NCBI RefSeq assembly: GCF_024756275.1
Contig: NZ_JANUGQ010000006.1
Coordinates: 209,367 to 273,366, forward strand
DNA from: Streptomyces pyxinae
GTDB lineage: Bacteria > Actinomycetota > Actinomycetes > Streptomycetales > Streptomycetaceae
Reading direction: 5' to 3'
Length of the DNA stretch: 64,000 nucleotides
Positions 17,209 through 26,298 of this stretch are shown here, piece by piece. The notes under the pieces were generated by a model. It saw only the letters and a list, made by a program, of their open reading frames with translations. It searched no databases and had not been told where the DNA came from. How positions within the stretch are numbered: position 1 is the stretch's first letter; the number at the start of each line of letters is the position of its first letter. The translations under genes and the position numbers were made by a program.

Positions 17209-18264
17209 CTACGGCTGCCGGACCTCCAGCCAGTCGAACATGGCGTTGCACTGGTTGCCCTGCTCGCAGGAGATCTTCAGGGTGTTCTCGCCCTTCTGGA
17301 GGGTCACCGGCGCCCAGGTGGTCTGCCAGTTCTTCTCCAGGTCGGGGTCCGAGGAACCGATGAAGTTCTTCAGCCCCAGCGGGTTGGAGTTGGCCTTGTC
17401 GTTCACGGTCAGCGTGGCGTTGGCGTCCTGGGCGGGGATGGCGTACCGCACATAGAGCCGGTACTCGCCCGCCCGCTGGACCTTGGCCCGCCAGGTGACC
17501 GAGGCGCCGACCGAGTTGAAGTTGGTCACATAGGCGCCGTCCGCGCCCTCGGCGCCCTTCACGTCCTTCGCCAGCGCCGCCGGGGCGCCGAGCTGAAGGG
17601 TGGCGGCGTCCTGCTTGGGCAGCTCGACGGGCTTGTCGGCGCCGCTCCCGCCGTCGTCCGCGCCCCCGGAGGGCTCGTTACTCGGGGACGGCTGCTGCTC
17701 GCCGGCGGAGGCGCTCGGGCCCGGACCGGCCTTGTCGTCCTTCTTGCCGGTGTTGTTGGTCACCAGGGCGACCGTGATGCCCGCCACCACGACCAGGACG
17801 ACCGCGATGGCGCCGATCAGCAGGCCCCGGGTGTTGGGCCCGCCGCTCCGGCCGCCGCGCTCCTGATAGGGCGGGGCGGCCTGGTGCTGCGGGGCACCGG
17901 GGTACGTCTCGGGCGCGGCGTACTGCGCGTTCGGCGCCCCGTACGGCTGCTGGGGAGCGCCGTAGGGCGGCTGCTGGGCCCCGGGGCCGTACGGCTGCTG
18001 GGGCTGCTGGCCCGGCTGACCGGACTGCCCCGGCTGGGAGGCGTACGGCTGCTGCGGCGGGAGCTGGCCGTACTGGCGCTCGCCGACGGCCCTGACCTGG
18101 TTGTACGACGTCCGGGGCACCCCCGGCTGGGCCGCCGGGCCCGGGTAGCCGTAGCCGCCGCCCTGGCGTCCCTGCTGAGCGCCCGCCGGCTGTCCGTCCG
18201 CGTACAGATAGCCGAACGGATCGTCGTCCTCGGGCGTGCTCGCGCCGTTGTTACCGGCAGCCAT
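17209..18264 (-). CDS. Membrane-anchored CBM35-like carbohydrate-binding protein
   Basis: A 351-residue protein. The first 145 residues are a Pro/Gln/Gly/Tyr-rich cytoplasmic tail (repeated QQPYG). One transmembrane helix follows (GLLIGAIAVVLVVVAGITV), then a Ser/Pro-rich stalk and an extracellular domain of about 130 residues. The last domain resembles CBM6/CBM35 modules: AGEYRLYVRYAIP for the core strand and FDWLEVRQP at the end. The ATG at 18264 has AGGAG 8 bases upstream; the GTG at 18273 overlaps that site and is less likely. It probably binds cell-wall or external glycans. It converges with the PfkB gene with only 15 bp between stops. Confidence 0.85.
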   Translation of the reverse strand: MAAGNNGASTPEDDDPFGYLYADGQPAGAQQGRQGGGYGYPGPAAQPGVPRTSYNQVRAVGERQYGQLPPQQPYASQPGQSGQPGQQPQQPYGPGAQQPPYGAPQQPYGAPNAQYAAPETYPGAPQHQAAPPYQERGGRSGGPNTRGLLIGAIAVVLVVVAGITVALVTNNTGKKDDKAGPGPSASAGEQQPSPSNEPSGGADDGGSGADKPVELPKQDAATLQLGAPAALAKDVKGAEGADGAYVTNFNSVGASVTWRAKVQRAGEYRLYVRYAIPAQDANATLTVNDKANSNPLGLKNFIGSSDPDLEKNWQTTWAPVTLQKGENTLKISCEQGNQCNAMFDWLEVRQP

Positions 18265-18416
18265 CCCGGTCACTCCTATCGTGCTCGCCAGCGGTCACCG
18301 ACCCGGCGAGCCTACCCCGAACGGCCGAGCGGCCGTCCTTTCATGATCGCCCCCATGATCCCTCCCGGCCGCGCCGGGGCGGGCCCCGCGGAGGCGCCGC
18401 GCGGGCCCCCGAACGG

Positions 18417-20531
18417 TCAGCCGGCCCGGCGGTGGACCTTGGAGCGGGACCGCTTCTCCAGGTACATCCGCTGGTCGGCGGAGTTCAGCACCTCTTCCAC
18501 GGACATGCCGCACTCCGCCCAGCCGATGCCGAAGCTGGCGCCCACCCGGACCGCCCGGCCGTCCACCCGGATGGGCGGCAGGATGCCGTTGCGCAGCCGC
18601 GCCGCGAGATCGGCCGCGTCCGCCGCGCCCAGCCCGTCCGCGAGCACCACGAACTCGTCACCGCCCAGCCGGGCCACCGTGTCCCCGTCCCGCACCCCGG
18701 CGGTGAGCCGCCGGGCCACCTCGATCAGGACGGCGTCCCCGGTGTGGTGGCCGAACCGGTCGTTGATCGACTTGAAGCCGTCCAGGTCGCAGAAGAGCAC
18801 CGCCAGCCCCTTGGTGCCGTCGTCCACCTCGCCGGCCGGGGCGACCGCGTGCACATGGTGGTCGTACGGCCCGGCGAACCCGCCCCCGGCGAAGTCGAAG
18901 CCGTCGCCCCGGTAGCCGCCCCCGCCCCGGTAGCCGTCGTACCCGGGGCCGTCGTGGCTCTCCTGGCCCCCGTGATCGTCCTGGCCCCCGTGACCCTCGT
19001 CGTGATTCCCGTAACCGTCGTGACCGTCGTAGCCCTGGTGACCCTCGTGACCGCCGTGGGCCTGGTGGCTCTCATGACCGTCGTGGGCCTCGTAGCCGTC
19101 GTGTCCCTGGTGACCGTCGTGACTCTGGTGACCGTCGTGTCCCTGCTGACCGTGCGGGCCGTCCTGCCCGCCGTACGCGGCCTGCTCGCCGTAGCCGGCA
19201 CCGGCGGGTGCGTACTCGGGGTGCGCGGGTGCGTACTCGGGGTGCGCGGGTGCGTACTCGGGGTGTTCGGTGTACTCCGCGTACTCGGGACACGCGGCGT
19301 ACCCGGGGTACGCGGGATGCCGCGCCGGGAGCGCGGCGCCGGCCGGCCCGGTCCCGTGTCCGCCGGGGTACGCCCCCGCCCCTGTGTCGTACGTCCCGGG
19401 CTCGTACGCCCCCGAGTCGTAGGCGCCCGCCGCCGCGCGGACCGCGTGCGGGCGGGCGCAGAGCCGGGCGCTCAGCCGGGCGCGCAGCTCGGCGCTGTTC
19501 GGCAGGCCGGTCAGCGCGTCGTGCGAGGCCCGGTGGGCGAGCTGGAGCTCATGGCGCTTGCGCTCCTCGATGTCCTCGACATGGGTCAGCAGAAAACGCG
19601 GCCCGTCGGCCGTGTCGGCGACCACGGAGTTCCGCAGCGAGACCCAGACATGGGTGCCGTCCCGCCGGGCCAGCCGCAGCTCCGCCCGGCCGCCCTCGGC
19701 CGACGTACGGAGCAGGGTGCCCACGTCCTCGGGGTGGACCAGGTCCGCGAAGGAGTGCCGGCGCATCACGGCGGCCGGCCGGCCGAGCAGCCGGCAGAGG
19801 GCGTCGTTGGCGCGGAGCAGCCGGCCGTGCTGGTCGCCGCCCATCTCCGCGATGGCCATGCCGGACGGGGCGTACTCGAACGCCTGGCGGAACGACTCCT
19901 CGCTGGCCCGCAGCGCCTGCTGCTCCCGCTCCAGCCGGACCAGGGCGCGTTGCATATTCGCGCGCAAACGGGCGTTGCCGATGGCGATGGCGGACTGGGA
20001 GGCGTACATCTGGAGCGCCTCGCGCCCCCAGGCCCCCGGGCGGCGGCCGTTGCGCGGGCTGTCGACGGATATGACGCCCAGCAGCTCCCGGCCGCTGCCG
20101 GAGGCGTACATCGGGGCGTAGAGCCGGTCCCGGGGGTGCCACTCGTCCTCGAAGCGCGGATCGGGACCATCGGTGTACCACTGCGGCACGTCGTCGTCGA
20201 TCAGCGCCCAGCCCTCGGTGTGCGGTATGAACCGCAGGTCGCCCCAGGCCTCGCCCATCGAGAGGCGGCGCTCCCAGGAGGCCCGGGAGCCGACCCGGCC
20301 GGTGATCAGGGCCTCGGCGGCCGGGCTGCCGGCGAACGCGGCGACCACCAGATCGCCGTCGGGGCGGACCAGGTTGACGCACGCCAGCTCATAGCCGAGA
20401 CCGGCGGTGATGCCGTCGGCGACGGTCTGGAGCGTCTCGGCCAGGCTCCGGGCCGTATGGAGATTGGCGACGACCTGATGCAGCTGCCGCAGGGTGGCCA
20501 GGCGGACGTACGGCTCCGACTCGGTCTCCAT
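18417..20531 (-). CDS. cdgB: Diguanylate cyclase CdgB (GAF-PAS-GGDEF) with giant insertion
   Basis: A 704-residue cytosolic sensor enzyme that makes cyclic di-GMP. A GAF domain spans about 25-190, a PAS domain 210-325, and the GGDEF domain from about 330 to the end. The active site RLGGDEF (about 621-627) is intact, and RDGD five residues before it is an RxxD inhibitory site. Between HDALTGLPN and LFCDLDGFKSIND, about 215 residues (358-573) are inserted, rich in Tyr, Gly, His and Asp. The architecture and neighbours match S. coelicolor CdgB, a BldD target controlling development. The ATG at 20531 has GGGGAG 8 bases upstream; an ATG 51 bases further up has none. Confidence 0.9.
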   Translation of the reverse strand: METESEPYVRLATLRQLHQVVANLHTARSLAETLQTVADGITAGLGYELACVNLVRPDGDLVVAAFAGSPAAEALITGRVGSRASWERRLSMGEAWGDLRFIPHTEGWALIDDDVPQWYTDGPDPRFEDEWHPRDRLYAPMYASGSGRELLGVISVDSPRNGRRPGAWGREALQMYASQSAIAIGNARLRANMQRALVRLEREQQALRASEESFRQAFEYAPSGMAIAEMGGDQHGRLLRANDALCRLLGRPAAVMRRHSFADLVHPEDVGTLLRTSAEGGRAELRLARRDGTHVWVSLRNSVVADTADGPRFLLTHVEDIEERKRHELQLAHRASHDALTGLPNSAELRARLSARLCARPHAVRAAAGAYDSGAYEPGTYDTGAGAYPGGHGTGPAGAALPARHPAYPGYAACPEYAEYTEHPEYAPAHPEYAPAHPEYAPAGAGYGEQAAYGGQDGPHGQQGHDGHQSHDGHQGHDGYEAHDGHESHQAHGGHEGHQGYDGHDGYGNHDEGHGGQDDHGGQESHDGPGYDGYRGGGGYRGDGFDFAGGGFAGPYDHHVHAVAPAGEVDDGTKGLAVLFCDLDGFKSINDRFGHHTGDAVLIEVARRLTAGVRDGDTVARLGGDEFVVLADGLGAADAADLAARLRNGILPPIRVDGRAVRVGASFGIGWAECGMSVEEVLNSADQRMYLEKRSRSKVHRRAG

Positions 20532-20628
20532 TGTTCGCTCTCCCCGAGACCTCGACAGCAACTCCAGGATTCTCATCGACACTCATCTGGTCCTGCCTCG
20601 CCACTGAATCACAATGAGCTGTGCACCC

Positions 20629-20643
20629 GGTACACAGGGTCAA
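20629..20643 (-). promoter_or_regulatory. BldD-box candidate upstream of cdgB
   Basis: On the minus strand TTGACCCTGTGTACC fits the BldD consensus NTNACNCWGNGTNAN at every fixed position except one (A to C). It lies about 100 bp before the cdgB start. BldD repression of cdgB is established in S. coelicolor. Confidence 0.7.
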
Positions 20644-20657
20644 CAATTCCTGCCCTC

Positions 20658-20673
20658 TGTGACTCAAGTCACA
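20658..20673. promoter_or_regulatory. Crp-like palindrome between cdgB and flavin reductase
   Basis: TGTGACTCAAGTCACA is a perfect inverted repeat and an exact TGTGA-N6-TCACA Crp-type site. It sits in the relatively A/T-rich divergent promoter region, about 15 bp beyond the BldD-box candidate. Confidence 0.7.
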
Positions 20674-20865
20674 GCAGCCTCACAGGTGTGTCAGGCTTGC
20701 CGAACGCAAATGGATCTTCCCGGGGATGGGCGGGCGAACCGCGGCCGGCGCGGGCCCGGCCGGGCTCCCGGCTCCGGACCCCGGGGTCACGGGGCTCCAG
20801 ACCTAGGCCTTCGCTCGTTCCCCGGCCCGATGCGGGGCCCGGAGAGACGCGGTTAGCGTGCCGGT

Positions 20866-21528
20866 GTGTACCGGACGACGACCTCCCCCGCCCCCGAACC
20901 CGCCCACCCCGCCGGGCCCGGTGTTTCCGCCGAGGCCGGTGGCCCCGACCGGCCCGGTGTTTCCGACCGGCCCGGTGTTCCCGACCGGCCCGCGGACGGT
21001 GTGCCGCATGCTGAGGGGGTGAGCGATGAGGAGTTCCGGGCGGCCATGTCCCGGCTGGCGGCCGGTGTGGTGCTGGTCACCGCCCAGGAGCCGCCGCTGA
21101 GCGCGGACGGACCGCGGGGCGAGGACGTCGGGATGACCGCGACCTCGTTCCTCTCGGTCTCGCTGGACCCGCCCCTGGTGATGGTGAGCCTCCGGGAGGG
21201 CTCGCGGATGGACGACCTGCTGGCCGAGCAGCCGCTCTGGGGGGTGTCGGTCCTCTCCGAGCACCAGCGGGCGATCGCCGGCCGGTTCGCCATGAAGGGG
21301 CGGATCAGCGACCGGCTGCTCTTCGCCGACCTGCCGTACCGGCGGGGCGAGATCTGCGGGGCGCCGCTGCTGGACGGGGCGCTGTCGGTACTGGAGTGCC
21401 GCACCGAACAGCGGGTGACGGCGGGCGACCACACGCTGGTCGTCGGCCGGGTGCTGGCCGTCGGCTTCCCGGCCGCCGAACAGAGCCCGCTCGCCTACTT
21501 CCGGGGGAAGTACCGGCGGCTGGGCTGA
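20866..21528 (+). CDS. Flavin reductase-like FMN-binding protein
   Basis: A protein of up to 220 residues. From about residue 52 it matches the flavin reductase/DIM6-NTAB split-barrel family: EEFRAAMSRLAAGVVLVTA, MTATSFLSVSLDPPLVMVSL for FMN binding, and LAYFRGKYRRLG at the end. Such proteins reduce FMN with NAD(P)H, often to supply a monooxygenase, but no partner is adjacent. The first 50 residues repeat GVSDRPGVPDRP and are not conserved. The GTG at 20866 is the longest plausible start; a GTG at 21019 just before the conserved domain is an alternative. Confidence 0.82.
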   Translation: MYRTTTSPAPEPAHPAGPGVSAEAGGPDRPGVSDRPGVPDRPADGVPHAEGVSDEEFRAAMSRLAAGVVLVTAQEPPLSADGPRGEDVGMTATSFLSVSLDPPLVMVSLREGSRMDDLLAEQPLWGVSVLSEHQRAIAGRFAMKGRISDRLLFADLPYRRGEICGAPLLDGALSVLECRTEQRVTAGDHTLVVGRVLAVGFPAAEQSPLAYFRGKYRRLG

Positions 21529-21875
21529 GGCCGGTGCCGGCAGCGGGGGGCCGGTGCCGGCAGCGGGGGGCCGGTGCCAGTAGCGGGGGGCCGGCCCTCG
21601 CCGGACCGGTCTCCCCGGGCTCGGACCGGTCCCCGGGCCGGTCTCCCCGGGCCGGTCTCTCCTCGCCGGGCCGGGCCCGTAAGTGGGCCGGAGGCGGGCC
21701 GCGCACCCGGAGATGGGCCAGACCCGGAGGAGGGCCGCACCCGGAGATGGGGCGGACCCGGAGATGGGCCGCACCCGGAGGCGGGGCGGCGGCCTTCCGG
21801 GCCGGAGCGGGCCGTCCCGGGGGCCCGCCCGGGGCCCGGCCCCCGGGACCCGGCCCCCAGGGCGCGGCCCAGGGC
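21529..21875. other. Repeat-rich spacer between flavin reductase and arfB
   Basis: 347 bp between convergent stops. It starts with three near-identical 22-bp units (GGCCGGTGCCGGCAGCGGGG at 21530-21595) and continues with CCGGAGATGGGCC-type repeats (21700-21785). No gene is supported. Confidence 0.6.
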
Positions 21876-22313
21876 TCAGCCCCAGTCGCGGCCCGAGCGG
21901 CCGCGCTTGGTATCGGCCCGCTGCTTCTTCTCGCGCAGCCGCCGCTCATTGATGCCGCGCGGGATCCTGGTGGCCTTGCGGGGCCTCGGCGGCGGAGCGG
22001 TCGCCTCGGCCAGCAGCGCGGTCAGCCGTACCGCCGCCGCCTCGCGGTTGCGCCACTGGGAGCGGTGCTCCGACGCCCGTACGGTGAGCACCCCGTCGGT
22101 CAGCCGGCCCGCGAGCCGCTCCAGCGCCCGGTCCCGCCAGACCGGGGGCAGCGCCCGGGTGCGGGCCAGGTCGAAGCGGAGCTCCACCTGGGAGTCGCTG
22201 GTGTTGACATGCTGCCCGCCCGGCCCGGAGGAGCGTGAGAAGCGCCAGCTGAGCTCGGCTTCCGGGAGGCAGACCGAACCGCGGATGACATGGGGACCGG
22301 ACATGCCCTCCAT
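21876..22313 (-). CDS. arfB: Ribosome-rescue peptidyl-tRNA hydrolase ArfB (YaeJ)
   Basis: A 145-residue single-domain release factor. SSGPGGQHVNTSDSQVEL holds the catalytic GGQ, and the basic tail RLREKKQRADTKRGRSGR is the mRNA-entry-channel anchor typical of ArfB. The enzyme hydrolyses peptidyl-tRNA on stalled ribosomes lacking a codon in the A site. The ATG at 22313 gives the longest form; an ATG at 22304 (MSGPHVIRG) is equally possible. Confidence 0.93.
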   Translation of the reverse strand: MEGMSGPHVIRGSVCLPEAELSWRFSRSSGPGGQHVNTSDSQVELRFDLARTRALPPVWRDRALERLAGRLTDGVLTVRASEHRSQWRNREAAAVRLTALLAEATAPPPRPRKATRIPRGINERRLREKKQRADTKRGRSGRDWG

Positions 22314-22512
22314 GGTCCCCGCACCACCGTGTCCACGTCACCCCGATTACCCGGGCGGACCCGGGCGCACCCGGTGACCCGGGGTCCGGCGGCTCCGGAC
22401 CCGGCCCTGGCGCGCGAGTCCGGTGGGGCTGGAACCAGGGGGCGGGCCGCCGCGTTATGGGGGGTGACGCCGGCCCCCGGCGGCACCGAGCACACGAGGA
22501 AAGGGACTTCCC

Positions 22513-23088
22513 ATGGCTGTAAGCCTGTCCAAGGGCGGCAACGTCTCGCTCACCAAGGAGGCGCCCGGCCTGACCGCCGTCACCGTGGGCCTCGGCTGGG
22601 ACGTCCGCACCACCACCGGTACCGACTTCGACCTCGACGCCTCCGCGATCGGCGTGGACGCGGCCGGCCGGGTCGTCTCCGACGGTCACTTCGTCTTCTT
22701 CAACAACAAGTCGACCCCGGACCAGACCATCGTCCACACCGGTGACAACCGGACCGGCGAGGGTGGCGGTGACGACGAGCAGATCAACGTCAACCTGGCG
22801 GGCCTCCCGGCCAATGTCGACAAGATCGTGTTCCCGGTCTCCATCTACGACGCGGTCACCCGCTCGCAGAACTTCGGCCAGGTCCGCAACGCGTACATCC
22901 GCATCGTCAACCAGGCGGGCGGTGCCGAGATCGCCCGCTACGACCTGAGCGAGGACGCCGCCACCGAGACCGCCATGGTCTTCGGCGAGCTGTACCGCAA
23001 CGGCGCCGACTGGAAGTTCCGCGCGGTCGGCCAGGGTTACGCCTCCGGCCTGGAGGGCATCGCCCGCGACTTCGGCGTCAACATCTGA
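22513..23088 (+). CDS. terD: TerD-family calcium-binding stress protein
   Basis: A 191-residue TerD/CABP-type protein. It begins [20 protein letters not shown] and has acidic calcium-site segments [12 protein letters not shown] and [15 protein letters not shown]. TerD proteins are cytosolic and linked to tellurite resistance, calcium signalling and development in Streptomyces, with no firm biochemical reaction known. The start is supported by GAGGAAAGG 9 bases upstream. It stands alone here without other ter genes. Confidence 0.95.
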   Translation: MAVSLSKGGNVSLTKEAPGLTAVTVGLGWDVRTTTGTDFDLDASAIGVDAAGRVVSDGHFVFFNNKSTPDQTIVHTGDNRTGEGGGDDEQINVNLAGLPANVDKIVFPVSIYDAVTRSQNFGQVRNAYIRIVNQAGGAEIARYDLSEDAATETAMVFGELYRNGADWKFRAVGQGYASGLEGIARDFGVNI

Positions 23089-23247
23089 GACACCTGACGG
23101 CGGGTACGGCCGGGCCCGGTGCACGGTGTCCGGCCCGCCGAGGCCGGTACACGGTGTCCGGTACGGCCCCGGCGGCGCTCCCCGCCCCGGGGCCGTACCG
23201 CTCCGTACCGTGTCCGGCCCCTTGAGCCGTACCGGGCGCCCGCCCGG

Positions 23248-24087
23248 TCAGCTCCCGTCGGCGCCGTCCGGCTCCTCCGGGCGCTCGTCGCCGTACAGCC
23301 AGACCTCCCACACCGCGCTCAGGTCCTTACCGGTGGTCCTCTCGGCGTACCGGGTGAAGTCCTCGGTCGAGGCGTTGCCGCCCCGGTGGTCGGCCGGCCA
23401 GCCCTTGAGCAGCCGGAAGAACGCCTCGTCGCCCACGGCCTCGCGGACCTGGTGCAGCACCATGGCGCCGCGCCGGTAGACGGGCGTCTCCGAGAGCACC
23501 TCGGGCCCGGGCGGCTCGGCGGGCGGGAACTCCCAGGCCGCGTCGTCCTCGAACGCCTCCTGGAAGCTCTCCCCGGCCGGCTTGTCCCCGAAGTCCTCGT
23601 CGTACAGCCACTCGGCGTAGGTGGCGAAGCCCTCGTTGAGCCACATGTCCCGCCAGGACTTCGGGGAGACCGAGTCTCCGTACCACTGGTGGGCCAGCTC
23701 ATGGACGAGGGTCGCGGTGTCGAAGGTGCCCACCGGGAAGAACGGCCTGGTCTGGGTCTCCAGGGCGTAGCCGGTGTCCACCGCCGGGTCCACGATCGCC
23801 CCGGTGGAGGAGAACGGGTACGGGCCGAAGTTCTCCTCCTCCCAGGCCGTCAGCTCCGGGATGCGGGCCAGCAGCGGCGCCGTCTGCCGGGTCGCGGCAC
23901 CCTCCCGGACGGCGGTCCTCACCGGCAGCCCGGCGGGGGAGGGGCTGTCGGGGGCCGGGGGGCCGGGGGCCGGGATCATCGGGGCCGGGGGGCCGGGGCG
24001 GGACGCGATACGGAACCGGGGCCGGGTGGCCGCGTGCCGGAGGCGGTACGCGACCGGGGCCGGGGGCCGGGGAGCCGGACGCGACAC
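23248..24087 (-). pseudogene. N-terminally truncated M1 metallopeptidase
   Basis: The frame holds the catalytic half of an M1 aminopeptidase: the gluzincin site HELAHQWYG and the third ligand region [13 protein letters not shown], preceded by [17 protein letters not shown]. Recognisable sequence starts near 23935 ([11 protein letters not shown]). The usual upstream beta domain of about 200-250 residues and the signal peptide are missing. In their place lies G/C-rich repeat DNA (23940-24180) with no coding character. The zinc ligands are intact, but without export signal and N-terminal domain activity is doubtful. A short cytosolic relic enzyme is the alternative. Confidence 0.75.
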
Positions 24088-24210
24088 GGAACCGGGCCGG
24101 GGAGCCGGAGGTACGCGACCGGGCCGGGGGCCAAACGCGGTACGCGACCGGGGCCGGAGGCGGACCAGGGGCCCGGGGCCGAGCGACCCCCCGGCCCCCG
24201 GGCCTCACCT

Positions 24211-24237
24211 CCACCCCCACCCCCACCCCCGCCCCCG
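24211..24237 (-). repeat. G-quadruplex-prone tract 3' of the SMR gene
   Basis: On the minus strand four consecutive runs of five G (GGGGGCGGGGGTGGGGG and on) are separated by single bases, directly after the stop of the SMR-like gene. This is a textbook G4 pattern in the transcript. Confidence 0.8.
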
Positions 24238-24239
24238 GC

Positions 24240-24614
24240 TCAGTTCCGCTGGCCGGCGAAGACGGTGACCAGTCCGACCACCACCAGCAGCGACCCGGCC
24301 CAGGTCCAGACCGAGGTCCGCTCGTCCAGCAGGATCGAGCCGGCCAGCACGATCAGCAGATAGCCGAGCGCGTTGAACGGATAGGCGATCGAGAGCGGCA
24401 CCCGGGCCAGGGTGGTCATCCAGGCGAGCGCCGAGACCGCGAAGACGGCGAGCCCGACCACCACCCAGGGGGTGGTCGCCGCGCGGGCGGCGAGCGAGCC
24501 GCCGCCCCGCTCCACGGCCGCGGCGGCCGTGCGCATGCCGTGCTTCAGCATGATCTGGCCGCCCGCCGACGAGAAGACCGCGAAGAGCAGCAGCAACAGG
24601 CTGGACAGGGTCAT
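24240..24614 (-). CDS. Small multidrug resistance/EamA-like four-helix membrane protein
   Basis: A 124-residue protein with four hydrophobic helices (MTLSSLLLLLFAVFSSAGGQ; WVVVGLAVFAVSALAWM; SIAYPFNALGYLLIVLAGSI; VWTWAGSLLVVVGLVTVF). It resembles ArnE/ArnF-type members of the DMT superfamily, which move lipid-linked sugars. Its place after a glycosyltransferase-methyltransferase and a GT-C enzyme supports a flippase-like role for a polyprenyl-phosphate sugar, which is inference. The ATG at 24614 has GGAGG 6 bases upstream; the longer frame upstream is low-complexity. Confidence 0.82.
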   Translation of the reverse strand: MTLSSLLLLLFAVFSSAGGQIMLKHGMRTAAAAVERGGGSLAARAATTPWVVVGLAVFAVSALAWMTTLARVPLSIAYPFNALGYLLIVLAGSILLDERTSVWTWAGSLLVVVGLVTVFAGQRN

Positions 24615-24747
24615 GCGCGGCCTCCGCCGGCTCGTCGGGGCGTCGTCCTCCGCGCCGCCGGCCGCCCCGGACCCGGGCCCCCCGGATCCAGGCCCGGCCC
24701 CCGGCTCCGGCGCACCCCCGGGCACGGACGCGCACCCGGACGCGGGC

Positions 24748-26298
24748 TCAGACCCCGGCCCGGGTGGCCGGGCGGGTGGCGGGACGGTCCTCGGGGACGT
24801 ACTGACGGTTGAGGATCTCCTGGACATCGATGTGCTCCCCAGCGATGATCGTGCGCGCCGCGTGCGGGGTGAGCAGGGCGACGTACTGGTAGCCGAAGAC
24901 GGTCGGCCGGACCCGGGTCAGCAGCCGGGACAGGGCGCCCAGCACCCGGGCCGCGGGCCCGCCGCCCAGCACCGACCAGAAGGGCGCCCCGGTGGCGCTC
25001 AGGGACAGCAGGTCGTACCCGGCGGCCCGGACGGTGCGGCGCAGGCTGGCGCGGCTGAAGAAGCGCAGATGGGTCTCGTCCAGGATGCCGCGCCGGTCGT
25101 AGTCGAAGGCCCCGAGCGCCACCCGCAGCCGGGAGTACCAGTGCCCGAAGTTCGGTACCGAGAGCAGGATCCGGCCGTCCGGCCGCAGGACGCCCCGGAG
25201 CTGGGCGAGGAGCCGCTCGGGCCGGGCCAGGTGCTCGATGACGTCCCCGGCGACCACATGGTCGTACCGCTCACCCGCCAGCACCGCCTCCGGCAGCCCC
25301 TGTTCGAGGTCGGCGCGGTGGAACTCGGAGCACCGCTCCCGTACCCCGTCGATCTCCACCACGTCCACGCCGGTGACCCGGTGGCCCAGCGCCTCCAGCC
25401 GCTCGGCGAAGAGGCCGCCCGAGCAGCCGATGTCCAGCACCCGGCCGGGCGGCAGCCCGCGCATCCGCTCCAGGATGACCGCGTGCGAGGAGCTGTCGCC
25501 CTCCTTGAAGGCGTACGCCGCCGGCTTGGGGATCCAGCCGCAGGTGCCGAACCCCTTCTTCGCGAGCCGGTACTCCAGCACGTCCTTCACCACGTCCTTG
25601 GCGTACCGCAGCCCGTTGACGTAGCAGATCTCGTCGCCGTAGTAGGTGGGCACGGGGATCTCCCGGATCCGCATCCCGGCGTTCACCAGCTGCACGATGA
25701 TCTGGGTGTCGAAGTCGAAGGCGTCGGTGTTCCGTTCGATCGGCAGCCGGCGCAGCGCGTCCACCCGGTAGGCCCGGTAGCCGGAGTGGAACTCGCTGAG
25801 CTCCGAGCCGAGCAGCCGGTTCTCCAGGGCGGTCAGCACCCGGTTGCCCAGCCACTTGTAGACCGGCATCCCGCCGCGCAGGGCGTCCCGGGGCCGGAGC
25901 ATCCGGGAGCCGAAGACCGCCTCGCACTCCCCGCGCACCAGCGGTTCGACCATCTCGGGGAGCAGCTCGGGGGCGTACTGCCCGTCGCCGTGCAGCAGGA
26001 CCACGATGTCCAGGCCCCGTTCGGCGGCGAGCGCGTAGCCGGCCTTCTGGTTGCCGCCGTAGCCGAGGTTCTTGGTGTGCCGCATCACCACGGTGGGCGG
26101 CATGCCCTCCAGCTGCGACCAGCGGCAGCCGGCGGTGAAGGTCGCGTCATGGCTGGCGTCGTCGAGGATGAGGATCTCCGCGATCCGGGAGCGGAAGCCG
26201 GCCGGGATGCGGTCGAGCGTCTTCTCCAGGGTGGTCTCCGCGTTGTACGCCACGACCAGGATGCCGATCCTGGGCTGCGGGCTCTGGGCCGGTGGCAC
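24748..26298 (-). CDS. Bifunctional glycosyltransferase family 2 / SAM-dependent methyltransferase
   Basis: A 516-residue two-domain protein. Residues about 10-245 are a GT2 domain of the dolichol-phosphate-mannose-synthase type (IGILVVAYNAETTL; ILILDDASHD; HGDGQYAPELLPEMV with the DxD-like site at 105). Residues about 285-470 are a class I methyltransferase (VLDIGCSGGLFAERL for SAM binding; HVVAGDVIEHLARPERLL). Such fusions likely make a polyprenyl-phosphate sugar and methylate a glycan or lipid. GTG 26298 is chosen for GAGGAG 5 bases upstream; an open frame beyond it to 27750 is the shadow of the next gene. It forms a minus-strand series with the GT-C and SMR genes. Confidence 0.9.
   Translation of the reverse strand: MPPAQSPQPRIGILVVAYNAETTLEKTLDRIPAGFRSRIAEILILDDASHDATFTAGCRWSQLEGMPPTVVMRHTKNLGYGGNQKAGYALAAERGLDIVVLLHGDGQYAPELLPEMVEPLVRGECEAVFGSRMLRPRDALRGGMPVYKWLGNRVLTALENRLLGSELSEFHSGYRAYRVDALRRLPIERNTDAFDFDTQIIVQLVNAGMRIREIPVPTYYGDEICYVNGLRYAKDVVKDVLEYRLAKKGFGTCGWIPKPAAYAFKEGDSSSHAVILERMRGLPPGRVLDIGCSGGLFAERLEALGHRVTGVDVVEIDGVRERCSEFHRADLEQGLPEAVLAGERYDHVVAGDVIEHLARPERLLAQLRGVLRPDGRILLSVPNFGHWYSRLRVALGAFDYDRRGILDETHLRFFSRASLRRTVRAAGYDLLSLSATGAPFWSVLGGGPAARVLGALSRLLTRVRPTVFGYQYVALLTPHAARTIIAGEHIDVQEILNRQYVPEDRPATRPATRAGV

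Noticed and set aside
18948..19154. CRISPR-like array
   Set aside because: The repeats here are short, in-frame codons for His/Gly/Asp motifs inside cdgB, without regular unique spacers.
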